Below are positions 27,508 to 36,229 of a stretch of 64,000 nt of DNA, piece by piece. Position 1 is the stretch's first letter. Every line of letters begins with the position of its first letter. The translations under genes were made by a program, and so were the position numbers. The stretch comes from Ga0077555 sp033764055 (lineage in GTDB: Bacteria; Pseudomonadota; Alphaproteobacteria; Rhizobiales; Hyphomicrobiaceae), in assembly GCA_033764055.1 (NCBI GenBank), contig JANRJI010000155.1, positions 1 to 64,000 on the forward strand, read 5' to 3'. Below the pieces are notes generated by a model. It was given only the letters and a program-made list of their open reading frames with translations, was not told the DNA's origin and made no database searches.

Positions 27508-28623
27508 TCATTTCGGGCGGTGCCAGCGGCGCAAGGCCATTGCGGCGGCGACACGACGCTCGGCCAGGCGGCCGGCGGCCTCGCGCGGTTGCAGGCCCTG
27601 GCCCCGTACGTCGGCGAGGACTTCGTGTGTGTTCCGTCCGATCCTTTCGGCGATGGTCGTCAGTGCACTCGCCTCACTGCCGCCGTGATACTCGACGGAG
27701 GCGCAGATCACGCCACCCGCGTTGGCGATGAAGTCCGGAATGGAGAGTATGCCGCGCTCGTGCAGGATCTTCTCGGCCTCCAACGTCGCCGGGATGTTGG
27801 CGCCCTGAAGCACGAGCCGGGTATCGAGCCGCCCCACGTTGTCGGCCGTCAGCACATCGGGACGCGCAGCAGGAATCCAGATGTCGCACGGGACCCCGAT
27901 GATCGCGTCGCGGTCGAGCTTCCGCCCCTTGGCATAGGCCGGGAGCGCACCGCCCCCGGCCTTCATGGCCATCAGCGCGCCGATATCCAGTCCGTTGGGA
28001 TCGGCAATCGTGCCGTGCGTATCGGAGGCCGCAACGAGAACGGCGCCTTTCTCGGCGAGGAAGCGGGCCGCGTGCTGGCCGACGGCTCCGAAGCCCTGCA
28101 CGGCGACGCGCGCACCAGCGACTTGCGGACCGCCGTGAGCCTCGGCGGCGACAGCGGCAGCAGCGAGGCCGTAGCCGGTCGCGCCGATCTCGTCGAGCGG
28201 GATGCCGCCGACCACCCGCGGCAGACCGACCGAGCGTCCGATCTCGTCGCGGATCCAGGCCATCGCCTCCTCGTTGGTGCCCATGTCCGGCCCGGGGATG
28301 TAGCCGGCGAGATCTCGGATCGCGACCGCGAACGCGCGGATGATCTCCTCCTTCTCCCCGCGCGGCATCGCCGGGTCACCGAAGATCACCGACTTGGCCC
28401 CACCGTGTGGCAGGCCGGCGGCTGCGTTCTTGAGCGTCATGGCCCGGGCGAGACGGAAGCACTCCTTGAGACTGACGTCGCGGGCCATGCGCGTGCCGCC
28501 GATTGCCGGTCCGAGCGCCGTGTTGTCGATCACGACGATGGCTCTGAGCCCGAGGGCCGGCTCGTAAATGTGCACGATCTTCTCCGGGCCGAGGCGGTCG
28601 GCGAGCGAGAACGGTTCCGGCAT
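27508..28623 (-). CDS. Leu/Val/Phe/Glu-type amino acid dehydrogenase
   Basis: A 371-residue NAD-dependent dehydrogenase that deaminates an amino acid to its 2-oxo acid. Substrate-site lysines lie in LKNAAAGLPHGGAKSV; the dinucleotide site is VAVQGFGAVGQHAARFL. The length (371) and the PGPDMGTNEEAMAWI block fit leucine/valine dehydrogenase better than glutamate dehydrogenase (about 420 or more). It is the last gene after the E1 alpha, E1 beta and E2 subunits of an oxoacid dehydrogenase, 60 bases downstream, which suggests it feeds branched-chain 2-oxo acids to that complex. Confidence 0.88.
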   Translation of the reverse strand: MPEPFSLADRLGPEKIVHIYEPALGLRAIVVIDNTALGPAIGGTRMARDVSLKECFRLARAMTLKNAAAGLPHGGAKSVIFGDPAMPRGEKEEIIRAFAVAIRDLAGYIPGPDMGTNEEAMAWIRDEIGRSVGLPRVVGGIPLDEIGATGYGLAAAAVAAEAHGGPQVAGARVAVQGFGAVGQHAARFLAEKGAVLVAASDTHGTIADPNGLDIGALMAMKAGGGALPAYAKGRKLDRDAIIGVPCDIWIPAARPDVLTADNVGRLDTRLVLQGANIPATLEAEKILHERGILSIPDFIANAGGVICASVEYHGGSEASALTTIAERIGRNTHEVLADVRGQGLQPREAAGRLAERRVAAAMALRRWHRPK

Positions 28624-28683
28624 GTCGCGATGCTCCTGAGGGTATCGATGGGCGGCGGCGAAAGGGATGACGTGTGGTCGCCG

Positions 28684-29829
28684 TCAGCCGCTGAGCTCGG
28701 CGATGGCTGCTGACAGGAAGCGCATCGCCTCGGCGCCCGTCACCGCGCGGTGATCGAAGGTCAGCGACAGCGGCAGCACGCGAACGATGCGCATCTCGCC
28801 CTCGACGACGCGGACCGCCGGCTCGATGCGGCCGGCGCCGAGAATGGCGACCTGGGGCGGCATGACGGCCAGCACCGCGTGCCGGCCGCCGAGCATGCCG
28901 AAATTCGACAGCGTGATGGTCTGGCCGCGCAGCTCGGCGAGCGGCACGCTGCGATTGGCGACGTCGCGCTTCATGGCCTCGAGGCCCGCACGCAGATCGG
29001 CGTCCTTGCGGCTCGCCACGTCGCGGAGCACAGGGACGAACAGCCCGTCCGCGGTCTCCATGGCGATGCCGAGATCGACCTGCGGATGCAGTCGCCGGGC
29101 CTTGCGCTTGCCATCGAGCCAAGCGTTGAGCTCGGGTGCGGCGCGACAACCGGCCACGATGGCCCGGGCCAGGCGGATCGTCGGGTCTGCGTCGGCGGGC
29201 CAGGCGTCGATGATCGCCTCGTCGGTGACGCTGGCGGAGACGACCTGGGAAGCCGAGCTCGTCATGGCATCGGCCATGGCGCGGCGGACACCTGTCAGTG
29301 GCGCATAGCCATCGCCCAGGGCAGCCAGAGGGGCTCCACCCTTGTCGAGGTCCGACATGGTGATGGCGCCGCCGGGTCCGGTGCCCGAGATGGCCGCGAT
29401 GTCGATGCCGAGCTCGGCCGCGCGCTTGCGCACCGCAGGACTGGCGCGACCATGCGGCAGCGGTGATGGCGTCGCGGTCGATGGCGACCCGGCAGCGGGC
29501 ACCAGGACCGGCGCACCAGGTGGCGGTGCTCTGGTTGCCGGTGGCGCAGCGCCCGGCAGCGTGCCGACCACGGCACCCGCGTCGGCCGTCTCGCCCCCGG
29601 TCTCGAATTCAGCCAGCGGCGCTCCGATGAGGATCACGTCGCCGGGCACGCCGAACGTGCGCGCGATGCGTCCGGACCATGGTGCCGGAATCTCGACCAC
29701 GGCCTTGGCCGTCTCGACCGAGACCATCGGCTGGTCGGCAATGACGCGGTCCCCGGTCCCAACGTGCCAGGAGACGATCTCAGCCTCGGTGAGGCCCTCG
29801 CCGAGGTCGGGAAGCAGAAAAGTTGTCAT
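28684..29829 (-). CDS. Branched-chain 2-oxoacid dehydrogenase E2 (lipoyl acyltransferase)
   Basis: A 381-residue E2 subunit. The N-terminal lipoyl domain (about 1-75) has the lipoyl lysine in VSVETAKAVVEI; a proline/alanine linker follows; a peripheral-subunit-binding domain starts at SPAVRKRAAELGID; the catalytic domain occupies about residues 160-381. The active-site loop reads FDHRAVTGAEA: the His is present but the Asp of the usual HRxxDG is Thr. It overlaps the E1 beta gene by four bases. It transfers acyl groups from E1 to CoA; an E3 gene is not in this window. Confidence 0.92.
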   Translation of the reverse strand: MTTFLLPDLGEGLTEAEIVSWHVGTGDRVIADQPMVSVETAKAVVEIPAPWSGRIARTFGVPGDVILIGAPLAEFETGGETADAGAVVGTLPGAAPPATRAPPPGAPVLVPAAGSPSTATPSPLPHGRASPAVRKRAAELGIDIAAISGTGPGGAITMSDLDKGGAPLAALGDGYAPLTGVRRAMADAMTSSASQVVSASVTDEAIIDAWPADADPTIRLARAIVAGCRAAPELNAWLDGKRKARRLHPQVDLGIAMETADGLFVPVLRDVASRKDADLRAGLEAMKRDVANRSVPLAELRGQTITLSNFGMLGGRHAVLAVMPPQVAILGAGRIEPAVRVVEGEMRIVRVLPLSLTFDHRAVTGAEAMRFLSAAIAELSG

Positions 29830-30806
29830 CGGTGGCTCATGACGTCTCGCGCCGCCGCGGCGATCATGTCAGCGGTCGGCAAGTAGCTGCCCTCGAGCCG
29901 GGGCAGCGGCATCACGCAGTCGAGCCCGGTCACACGGCGAACGGGCGCCAGCAGCGACAGCAGCGCATGCTCGGCGACACGGGCCGCGATCTCGCCACCG
30001 AAGCCGCCGGTCAGCGGCGCCTCGTGGGCGATCACGCAGCGCCCGGTGATCTCGACGGAGCGCAGGATGGAGCTGGCGTCGAGTGGCGCCAGGGTGGCGA
30101 CGTCGATGACGGCGGCCTCGATGCCCTCGCTTGCGAGCTGCGCGGCCGCGGCGAGCGCCTCGCGGAGCATGGCGCCCCAGGCGACGAGGGTCACGTCGCC
30201 GCCCTCGCGCAGCGTGAAGCATGTGTCGAGCGGCAGGCCCCGGCCATCGTCGGCGACCTCCTCGCGGACGGAGCGGTAAAGCCGCTTCGGCTCGAGGAAG
30301 ACCACCGGATCGGGGTCGCGCACGGCGGATAGGAGCAGCCCGTAGGCCTGGCGTGGGGAGGATGGAATGACCACGCGCAGCCCCGGCACGTGGGCGAAGA
30401 ACGTCTCGACGCTGTCGGAGTGGTGCTCAGGCGCGTGAATGCCGCCGCCATAGGGTGCCCTGAGGACCATCGGGCACGACAGCCGTCCGCGCGTACGTGT
30501 CCTCAGTCGTGCCGCATGGTTCGCCATCTGGTCGATGGTCGGATAGGTGAAGCCGTCGAACTGGATCTCGGCGACGGGCCGCAAGCCGCACGCCGCGAGC
30601 CCGACCGAAACCCCTGCGATGGCCGTCTCCGCGAGCGGCGTATCGCGCACCCGGTCCGGCCCGAACCTCGCGAGCAGCCCGTCGGTGGCTCGGAAGACGC
30701 CACCGTCCCTGCCGACGTCCTCGCCGAGCACGATCACGCTCGGATCGTCCTGCATGGTCCTCGCCAGCGCCAGCGTAACGGCCTCGACGAGTGTGATCTC
30801 AGCCAT
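29826..30806 (-). CDS. 2-oxoacid dehydrogenase E1 component, beta subunit
   Basis: A 326-residue transketolase-like beta subunit of a thiamine-diphosphate dehydrogenase. Recognisable blocks: VIVLGEDVGRDGGVFRAT near residue 25, FDGFTYPTIDQMANHAARLR near residue 85, PVVFLEPKRLYR near residue 150 and the C-terminal GxDCVMPLPRLE. It overlaps the E1 alpha gene by eight bases upstream and E2 by four bases downstream. With E1 alpha it forms the heterotetramer that decarboxylates branched-chain 2-oxo acids. Confidence 0.92.
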   Translation of the reverse strand: MAEITLVEAVTLALARTMQDDPSVIVLGEDVGRDGGVFRATDGLLARFGPDRVRDTPLAETAIAGVSVGLAACGLRPVAEIQFDGFTYPTIDQMANHAARLRTRTRGRLSCPMVLRAPYGGGIHAPEHHSDSVETFFAHVPGLRVVIPSSPRQAYGLLLSAVRDPDPVVFLEPKRLYRSVREEVADDGRGLPLDTCFTLREGGDVTLVAWGAMLREALAAAAQLASEGIEAAVIDVATLAPLDASSILRSVEITGRCVIAHEAPLTGGFGGEIAARVAEHALLSLLAPVRRVTGLDCVMPLPRLEGSYLPTADMIAAAARDVMSHR

Positions 30807-31893
30807 GGGTGCTCTCCCGGGCTGCGAGGGCGGCGCGCTGGTCCGCGAGAGGAGTGGGCAGGCTCTCGAAGAGGAAATCGAGCATGTCCGTCGGCGCGGG
30901 TGGGGGTGTCGCGAGGTACGTCTCGACGGCGACGTCGATGTCCTTTCGGCAGGCCGCGATCAGCGCCGTCTCGGCATCCTTGGTCCAGGCGCCCTCGGCC
31001 GCGAGATAGGCCCTCAGCCGCGCGATGGGCTCCTCCTTCCAGTGCGGGGAGACGTCGGCGTCGGTGCGGTAGCGGCGCGCGTCGTCGGCCGTGGTGTGGT
31101 CGGTCAGGCGGTATGTGACGGCTTCGATCAGCGTGGCGCCGTGGCCGGACCGGGCCCGCTCGATCGCGCGCGAGGCGGCATCGCGCACCGCGATCACGTC
31201 GTTGCCGTCGACCTGCTCGCCGGGGATGCCCGCGGCGATCGCTTTCTGTGCCAATGTCTCGGCGGCGGTCTGTGCCGCGCGCGGCACCGAGATCGCCCAG
31301 CCGTTGTTGGCGATGACGAAAACGACCGGGACCTGCCATGTGCCGGCGATGTTGAGGGCCTCGTAGAAATCGCCCTTCGACGTCGCCCCGTCCCCGCCGA
31401 TCACGACGGAGACGCGCGGCTCACGACGCAGCTTCATCGCCATGCCCACGCCCACGGCGTGGGGGAATTGCGTGCCGACGGGGATGCAGACCGGAAAGTC
31501 CGACCGCGGGCCTTTGAAGTCGGAGCCGCGCTCGTCGCCACCCCAGTAGAGCAGCAGCTCGGTCATGGTGACCCCGCGCCACAGCATCGCCGCCTGCTCA
31601 CGGAACGACGGCAGCAGCACGTCCTCGGGCCGCATGGCACTCGCGACACCCACGCCGACGGCCTCCTGGCCGAGCGCCGAGGCGTAGGTGCCGAGCCGCC
31701 CGGTCCGCTGCAGCGCCACCGCCTTCTCGTCGAAGGCGCGGGTCAGCACCATGGCGCGATAGAGCCTGACGAGCTCGTCCGTCGAGCGTGCGAGATCGGG
31801 GAGTCCGCCAGCGGCGCGCCCGTGGGCGTCGAGATAGCTGCAATAGGGGATGCGGAAGGACGCGGCATCCCGTCTCGCGGAAGCCTCCGGCAT
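30799..31893 (-). CDS. 2-oxoacid dehydrogenase E1 component, alpha subunit
   Basis: A 364-residue thiamine-diphosphate-binding alpha subunit. The cofactor motif GDGATSKGDFYEALN continues to VIANNGWAIS (GDG to NN, about 30 residues apart). The SFREQAAMLWRG and HTTADDARRYR blocks resemble branched-chain rather than pyruvate dehydrogenase alpha subunits. The ATG at 31893 matches the family start; the frame stays open 19 codons further without similarity. First gene of the E1a-E1b-E2-amino acid dehydrogenase operon. Confidence 0.92.
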   Translation of the reverse strand: MPEASARRDAASFRIPYCSYLDAHGRAAGGLPDLARSTDELVRLYRAMVLTRAFDEKAVALQRTGRLGTYASALGQEAVGVGVASAMRPEDVLLPSFREQAAMLWRGVTMTELLLYWGGDERGSDFKGPRSDFPVCIPVGTQFPHAVGVGMAMKLRREPRVSVVIGGDGATSKGDFYEALNIAGTWQVPVVFVIANNGWAISVPRAAQTAAETLAQKAIAAGIPGEQVDGNDVIAVRDAASRAIERARSGHGATLIEAVTYRLTDHTTADDARRYRTDADVSPHWKEEPIARLRAYLAAEGAWTKDAETALIAACRKDIDVAVETYLATPPPAPTDMLDFLFESLPTPLADQRAALAARESTHG

Positions 31894-32051
31894 GGTTGCG
31901 GCCTCGTGCTGTCGCGGTCTCCCGCCGGCGGCGGGGCTTGATCCAGGCACGAGGCTGATCGGAAAGCGACGCCTGCCCTATGACATTGATCAACGGCCGG
32001 CCGGCCATGTCCGACAAGTCGGCCGCGAGCGCTTCCGTTCCACGATGTGCG

Positions 32052-32089
32052 AAATAAAACGGCCCGGCCACCCATCGGGTCGCCGGGCC
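32052..32089 (-). terminator. Intrinsic terminator for the small secreted protein gene
   Basis: On the minus strand GGCCCGGC, one mismatch, ACCC, loop GAT, GGGT, one mismatch, GCCGGGCC is followed at once by GTTTTATTT. The strong stem plus T-run is a classical rho-independent terminator, located 30 bases after the stop codon of the gene ending at 32119. Confidence 0.85.
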
Positions 32090-32118
32090 TGCTGTGCCTC
32101 GCGACGGGCCGCGTCCGC

Positions 32119-32451
32119 CTACTTGCAGAGCGTCGCCTGCATCTTGCAGTTGAAACCGAGGCCGCCGGCGCTGCAGCGCGAGCTGACCTTCGAGACCTTG
32201 TATCCGGGCGCCGTCCCGATCTTGCTGCCCGACCCCATGAAGCTCGCCCACGAGCCCCAGTCGGTCGCCTGCAGCACGGCCTCCCAGGCCTGGAACATGG
32301 CGCCGTCCTTGGTCGTATTGGTGCCGCTCGCGGCCTTGTTGACGCAGGTGCCGCCGCCCTTCTTGGCTTGTGCGTGGGCGGAGCCGCCGGCGCCGATCGC
32401 GAGCCCGGCGAGCGCGAGGGTCAGGAGACACGTGCGGGTGTGGCGGAGCAT
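32119..32451 (-). CDS. Small secreted protein with four cysteines
   Basis: A 110-residue exported protein. A signal peptide (RTCLLTLALAGLAIGAGGSAHA) is followed by a Lys/Gly-rich start and four cysteines in the mature part (GGGTCVN, SSRCSAG, FNCKMQ, TLCK), probably two disulfides. Trp-rich central block QATDWGSWASFM. I do not recognise a named family. The ATG at 32451 gives the best signal peptide; an ATG at 32481 is in frame. It has its own intrinsic terminator, so it is a single-gene unit. Confidence 0.75.
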   Translation of the reverse strand: MLRHTRTCLLTLALAGLAIGAGGSAHAQAKKGGGTCVNKAASGTNTTKDGAMFQAWEAVLQATDWGSWASFMGSGSKIGTAPGYKVSKVSSRCSAGGLGFNCKMQATLCK

Positions 32452-32679
32452 GTCATGGTCCTCGTCGTTGTGGTTCGTCACGTCGAGATTGCAGACCTTC
32501 GCCCTGCACGCCAGTCGTCAGGTTGCCGTCCCGGCGCAGCTCCGGAGAATTGTCGCCGGGGCGTTGCTCCCGTGCCCCACCTCGAGGTCCATGCAGCACG
32601 TCGCGCCCGCCGCGGGGTGCGTATAGACTGCCACGGAATGCCCGTTTCAAAGGGCGCTGCAACTCGGGGAGATGTGACC

Positions 32680-33432
32680 ATGGCCGACAGGCTCAAAGGC
32701 AAGACGGCGTTCTGCACGGCCTCTGGCGCGGGCATCGGGCGGGCGACGGCGCTCGCCTTCGCACGCGAGGGTGCGCGTGTGATCGCGACGGACCTGAAGC
32801 CGGAGAGCATGGCGGGGCTGAAGGAGGCGGGCGTCGCGGAGTGCCTGCAACTCGATCTGCTCGATACGGCCGCCGTCAATGCCATGGCCGCCCGCGTCGG
32901 CCCGGTCGACATCCTCTTCAACTGCGGCGGCTTCGTGCACCACGGCGACGCTCTGCACTGCTCGGAGAAGGACTGGGACTTCTCCTTCGACCTCAACGTC
33001 AAGTCGATGCACCGGGGCATCCAGGCGTTCCTGCCGGGCATGGTCGGGCGCGGCAAAGGCGTGATCATCAACATGGCGTCGGGCGCGGGCCCGTCGAAGG
33101 CGGTCGCCAACCGCTACGTCTACACCGCGACCAAGGCGGCGGTGGTGGGCCTCACCAAGGCCGTGGCGTTCGACTTCATCAAGAAGGGCATCCGCTGCAA
33201 CTGCATCTGCCCCGGCACCATCCAGTCGCCCTCGCTCGACGACCGCATCGCGGCGCTCGGCCGCGAGGTCGGCGGCACCGAGAAAGCGCGCCAGATGTTC
33301 ATCGACCGCCAGCCCATGGGCCGCCTCGGCACCGCCGAGGAGGTGGCCCACGTCGCCGTCTACCTCGCCTCCGACGAGAGCGCCTTCACCACCGGCCAGT
33401 CGTTCTTCGTGGACGGGGGGTTTGCGCTGTAG
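32680..33432 (+). CDS. SDR family oxidoreductase
   Basis: A 250-residue classical short-chain dehydrogenase. NAD(P) motif TASGAGIGRATA; NCGG in the place of NNAG near residue 88; catalytic Ser in NMASGAG; YVYTATK provides Tyr and Lys; C-terminal FFVDGGF. The KGIRCNCICPGTIQSPSLD block resembles type 2 3-hydroxybutyrate dehydrogenase and 2-keto-3-deoxy-L-fuconate dehydrogenase, so it probably oxidises a hydroxy acid or sugar acid. The ATG at 32680 follows GGGGAGA. No operon partner is evident. Confidence 0.88.
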   Translation: MADRLKGKTAFCTASGAGIGRATALAFAREGARVIATDLKPESMAGLKEAGVAECLQLDLLDTAAVNAMAARVGPVDILFNCGGFVHHGDALHCSEKDWDFSFDLNVKSMHRGIQAFLPGMVGRGKGVIINMASGAGPSKAVANRYVYTATKAAVVGLTKAVAFDFIKKGIRCNCICPGTIQSPSLDDRIAALGREVGGTEKARQMFIDRQPMGRLGTAEEVAHVAVYLASDESAFTTGQSFFVDGGFAL

Positions 33433-33480
33433 GGGGGTGTGTTTCTCGCAGATCGTAGCGCCGAGTAGCTTGGGGAAATC

Positions 33481-34266
33481 ATGGATAAAAACGCTAGTAG
33501 CGCAGGAGCATCGATCTCATCTTTCATCGTAATTTTGATGGTCTTGTGGTTCGGTGCAGCTTCTTATGGGTTCGCGTGGCTGCTTAATACTCAGTTCGAC
33601 ACGCCTCAGCTGCGCTCAGCAACGGCCATTGCTTTGGCTTGGCCTTTCGTTGTGCTGGTTGTCGCGTTGCCTGCGATTTTATTCGTGGGTTCGAACTTTC
33701 GCCACTTGCTTAGTCTTAAAAAGACGATTGACGACGCTCCAAGGAAGCTTTCCGAAGCTCTGGATGCCGCGGATCTGTTGCGGCAAAATATTGAAGAGAC
33801 AGGAGGGAATATAACAAATAACATTAATGGGGCGCTCGGTGAAATCGAAGCGCGCCTGACTGCTTTTGAGGGGAGAATGCAGAGATATGAACTTCACGAG
33901 CAGGGTCAAGCTCCGCAAGTGCCGCAGGCGCTTTCACCAAGGGAGCGTCTTGCTGCTCACTTGGAGACTGCTTCACAGGTGTTCTATGAGAGTTTGGAGG
34001 TTTCGAACAGTGAGCAGACAGAAAGAGGAAAGCAATTAATTGTTACGCGGGGCGGCGGGAATAGAAGTCGTCTGGTCGAGGAGCTGAAGAGGCGAAAAGC
34101 ATTTGATCGGATAAATGAAAGACTCAATGACGCGATTGCTGTATACTTAAAAACTGTCTTCGAAAAACAACTATCAGCTAGACGCGGTAGCGTAGACGAT
34201 CAGGACGTAGACAATCTTGACAGGATGAAACAAGAAGCAGTGAATTGCGGAGCCTCATTTGAATAG
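33481..34266 (+). CDS. Orphan membrane-anchored coiled-coil protein, AT-rich
   Basis: A 261-residue protein with two N-terminal membrane helices (about 14-37 and 48-71) and a cytoplasmic region predicted helical or coiled-coil (about 75-140), then an acidic-basic C-terminal half with QTERGKQLIVTRGGGNRSRLVEE. Codon use is visibly AT-richer than every flanking gene (many AAT, ATT, TTA and GAA codons), which suggests recent acquisition. No family is recognised. Some membrane-anchored defence or sensor proteins have this layout, but I assign no function. It ends in TAG. Confidence 0.72.
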   Translation: MDKNASSAGASISSFIVILMVLWFGAASYGFAWLLNTQFDTPQLRSATAIALAWPFVVLVVALPAILFVGSNFRHLLSLKKTIDDAPRKLSEALDAADLLRQNIEETGGNITNNINGALGEIEARLTAFEGRMQRYELHEQGQAPQVPQALSPRERLAAHLETASQVFYESLEVSNSEQTERGKQLIVTRGGGNRSRLVEELKRRKAFDRINERLNDAIAVYLKTVFEKQLSARRGSVDDQDVDNLDRMKQEAVNCGASFE

Positions 34267-34301
34267 TTGGCGTGTTTGCGCATGTCGAGCCATTTCGTCC
34301 A

Positions 34302-34643
34302 TCAGACCGCGCGGGACGGGCCGAGGAGCAGCGTCCGGGTGTCTCCGTGGCACTGGATCGAGGCAACGAGGAGGTACGGGAGCAGAAAGCCCGCGCCTCC
34401 GAAGAAGGCCATCACCGCAAGCAGCAGGCCGGCCCCAGAGAAGGCGTGCCGCCACGCCACCCATACGGCCGAAAGGGCCAGCAGCAGCATGAAATCGAGG
34501 TTGAACTGGCCGGCCCAGGCGACCTTGGCCATGTCGCCGAAGAACACGGGCAGGAACCCCATCCCGTGACGCGCAACGACGGCGGCCGTGTAGGTGGCAA
34601 GGACGATCCAGCCGAGCACGAGAAAAGCGCGAAAAGCCGTCAT
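34302..34643 (-). CDS. Small three-helix membrane protein
   Basis: A 113-residue protein with three hydrophobic helices (about 5-25, 50-68 and 72-95), beginning MTAFRAFLVLGWIVLATYT. GAGGAGGG lies just before the ATG at 34643. The topology and the FNLDFMLLLALSAVWVAWRH block recall DUF2834-type membrane proteins, but I cannot confirm this by eye. Converges with the AT-rich orphan gene. Confidence 0.68.
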   Translation of the reverse strand: MTAFRAFLVLGWIVLATYTAAVVARHGMGFLPVFFGDMAKVAWAGQFNLDFMLLLALSAVWVAWRHAFSGAGLLLAVMAFFGGAGFLLPYLLVASIQCHGDTRTLLLGPSRAV

Positions 34644-34872
34644 GCCCGTCCCTCCTCGCCCTGCGGAAGCCGGAGCCAGGCTTTTGCTCCGCGTCGCGAT
34701 CGTATGACGTCGACGACGGCCGCGCAATTCGGCGCGCTCCTGGGCGCCGATGCCGAAAGTGCCTGACCTCGGACGCCCGCTCTGAGCTTCCCCCTGGCTG
34801 GCTCTCCCTAGCCCCGCACCCACCGCCGCTGTAGGCTCCGAGCAACGCGCACCCACCACCCCGGAGCCCCCC

Positions 34873-35625
34873 ATGCACTCCATCCACGACGACCAGATCC
34901 CGCGGGAGATCGACGCGGAGACCGGGCTGCCGATCGGGCCGCGCGTCGATCCGGGTCCCGCGCGCCGGCCGGTGCCGGTCGCGCTCGACGGGCGGTATTG
35001 CCGGCTCGAGCCCATCGATCCCGTGCGTCATCGCGACGATCTCTTCGTCGCCTCGTCGCCCCCGGACGCCAAGCGGCGCTTCCGCTACCTCTTCGAGGAG
35101 CCGCCGGCCTCGCTCGCCGATATGGACGCCTGGCTCGCCAAGGCCGTCGCCTCCTCCGATCCGCTCGTCTTCGCCGTCATCGACAAGCGCACCGGGCGCT
35201 GCGAGGGCCGCCAGACGCTGATGCGCATCACGCCCGAGCAGCGCTGCATCGAGACGGGCAGCATCTACTGGGGCCCGGCCATCTCGCGGAGCCAGGTCTC
35301 CACCGAGGCCAACTACCTGTTCGCGAAGCACGTGTTCGACGATCTCGGCTACCGGCGCTTCGAGTGGAAGTGCGACGCGCTCAACGCCCCTTCGCGCGCG
35401 GCCGCGGAGCGGTTCGGCTTCACGTACGAGGGCCATTTCCGGCGCGCCGTGATCGTCAAGGGCCGCTCGCGCGACACGACCTGGTTCGCCATGGTCGACG
35501 ACGACTGGCCGGCGCTGAAGGCCGCCTACGAGCGCTGGCTCGATCCTGCCAACTTCGACGCCGCCGGCAAGCAGCGGACGCGCCTCGCCGATCTGACGGC
35601 AGCTGCCCTCGGTCGGACGCCGTGA
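34873..35625 (+). CDS. GNAT family acetyltransferase, RimJ/RimL-like
   Basis: A 250-residue N-acetyltransferase. The domain spans about residues 40-215, with blocks RLEPIDPVRHRDDLF, IETGSIYWGPAISRS, ANYLFAKHVFDDLGYRRFEW and KCDALNAPSRAAAERFGF, the acetyl-CoA-contacting helix and strand typical of RimJ/RimL-type enzymes. Substrate unknown. It overlaps the next acetyltransferase gene by four bases (GTGA), so the two are co-translated. Confidence 0.88.
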   Translation: MHSIHDDQIPREIDAETGLPIGPRVDPGPARRPVPVALDGRYCRLEPIDPVRHRDDLFVASSPPDAKRRFRYLFEEPPASLADMDAWLAKAVASSDPLVFAVIDKRTGRCEGRQTLMRITPEQRCIETGSIYWGPAISRSQVSTEANYLFAKHVFDDLGYRRFEWKCDALNAPSRAAAERFGFTYEGHFRRAVIVKGRSRDTTWFAMVDDDWPALKAAYERWLDPANFDAAGKQRTRLADLTAAALGRTP

Positions 35626-36071
35626 ACCCGCGGCGGGCCGGCGCCGCCGATCTCGACGCCGTCGTGGCGCTGCAGCACGCGGCCTACGCGAAGAACCGAC
35701 CGATCCTCGGGGTCGAGCCGCTGCCGCTGCAGGTGGACTACGCCGACATCCTCGGCCGCATGGAGGTGTGGCTCGCCGAGCCCGATGGGCGTCTCGACGG
35801 CGTGCTGATCCTCGAGCCGCGTCCCGACGACCTGTTGATCTGGTCGGTCGCGACCGACCCGGCCCTCCCGCCGTCCGGCGTCGGCCGGGCGCTGATCGCG
35901 TGGGCCGAGACGCGGGCCCGCGAGATCGGGCGTGACGTCATGCGGCTCTACACGGGCACGCTGCTCACGGACCGCATCGCGTGGTATGCGCGGCACGGCT
36001 ATGCAACCGAGCGGGTCGAAGTGTTGCCGGACAGGTCGGTCACGCACATGGTGAAGCGCCTCCCGGCATGA
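35622..36071 (+). CDS. GNAT family acetyltransferase
   Basis: A 149-residue GNAT domain. The acetyl-CoA site is near VATDPALPPSGVGRALIAWAE (motif A), followed by RLYTGTLLTDRIAWYARHGY. The GTG start at 35622 overlaps the stop codon of the upstream acetyltransferase. A frame extends upstream but is only the shifted reading of that gene. Substrate unknown. Confidence 0.85.
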   Translation: MNPRRAGAADLDAVVALQHAAYAKNRPILGVEPLPLQVDYADILGRMEVWLAEPDGRLDGVLILEPRPDDLLIWSVATDPALPPSGVGRALIAWAETRAREIGRDVMRLYTGTLLTDRIAWYARHGYATERVEVLPDRSVTHMVKRLPA

Positions 36072-36229
36072 CCGGTCACTGGCCCTGTTTCCGGTCGGGG
36101 GGAGGACGTGGACCGCGCCCCTCGACGCCCCGCACAGTGATTGCGCAGCGGCGCCTTCGTCCCTAGCATGGCCTCAGAACGGCCCCGTCGTCGGCTCCGA
36201 CCAACGCTCCGTCACAACAAGGAAACGCA

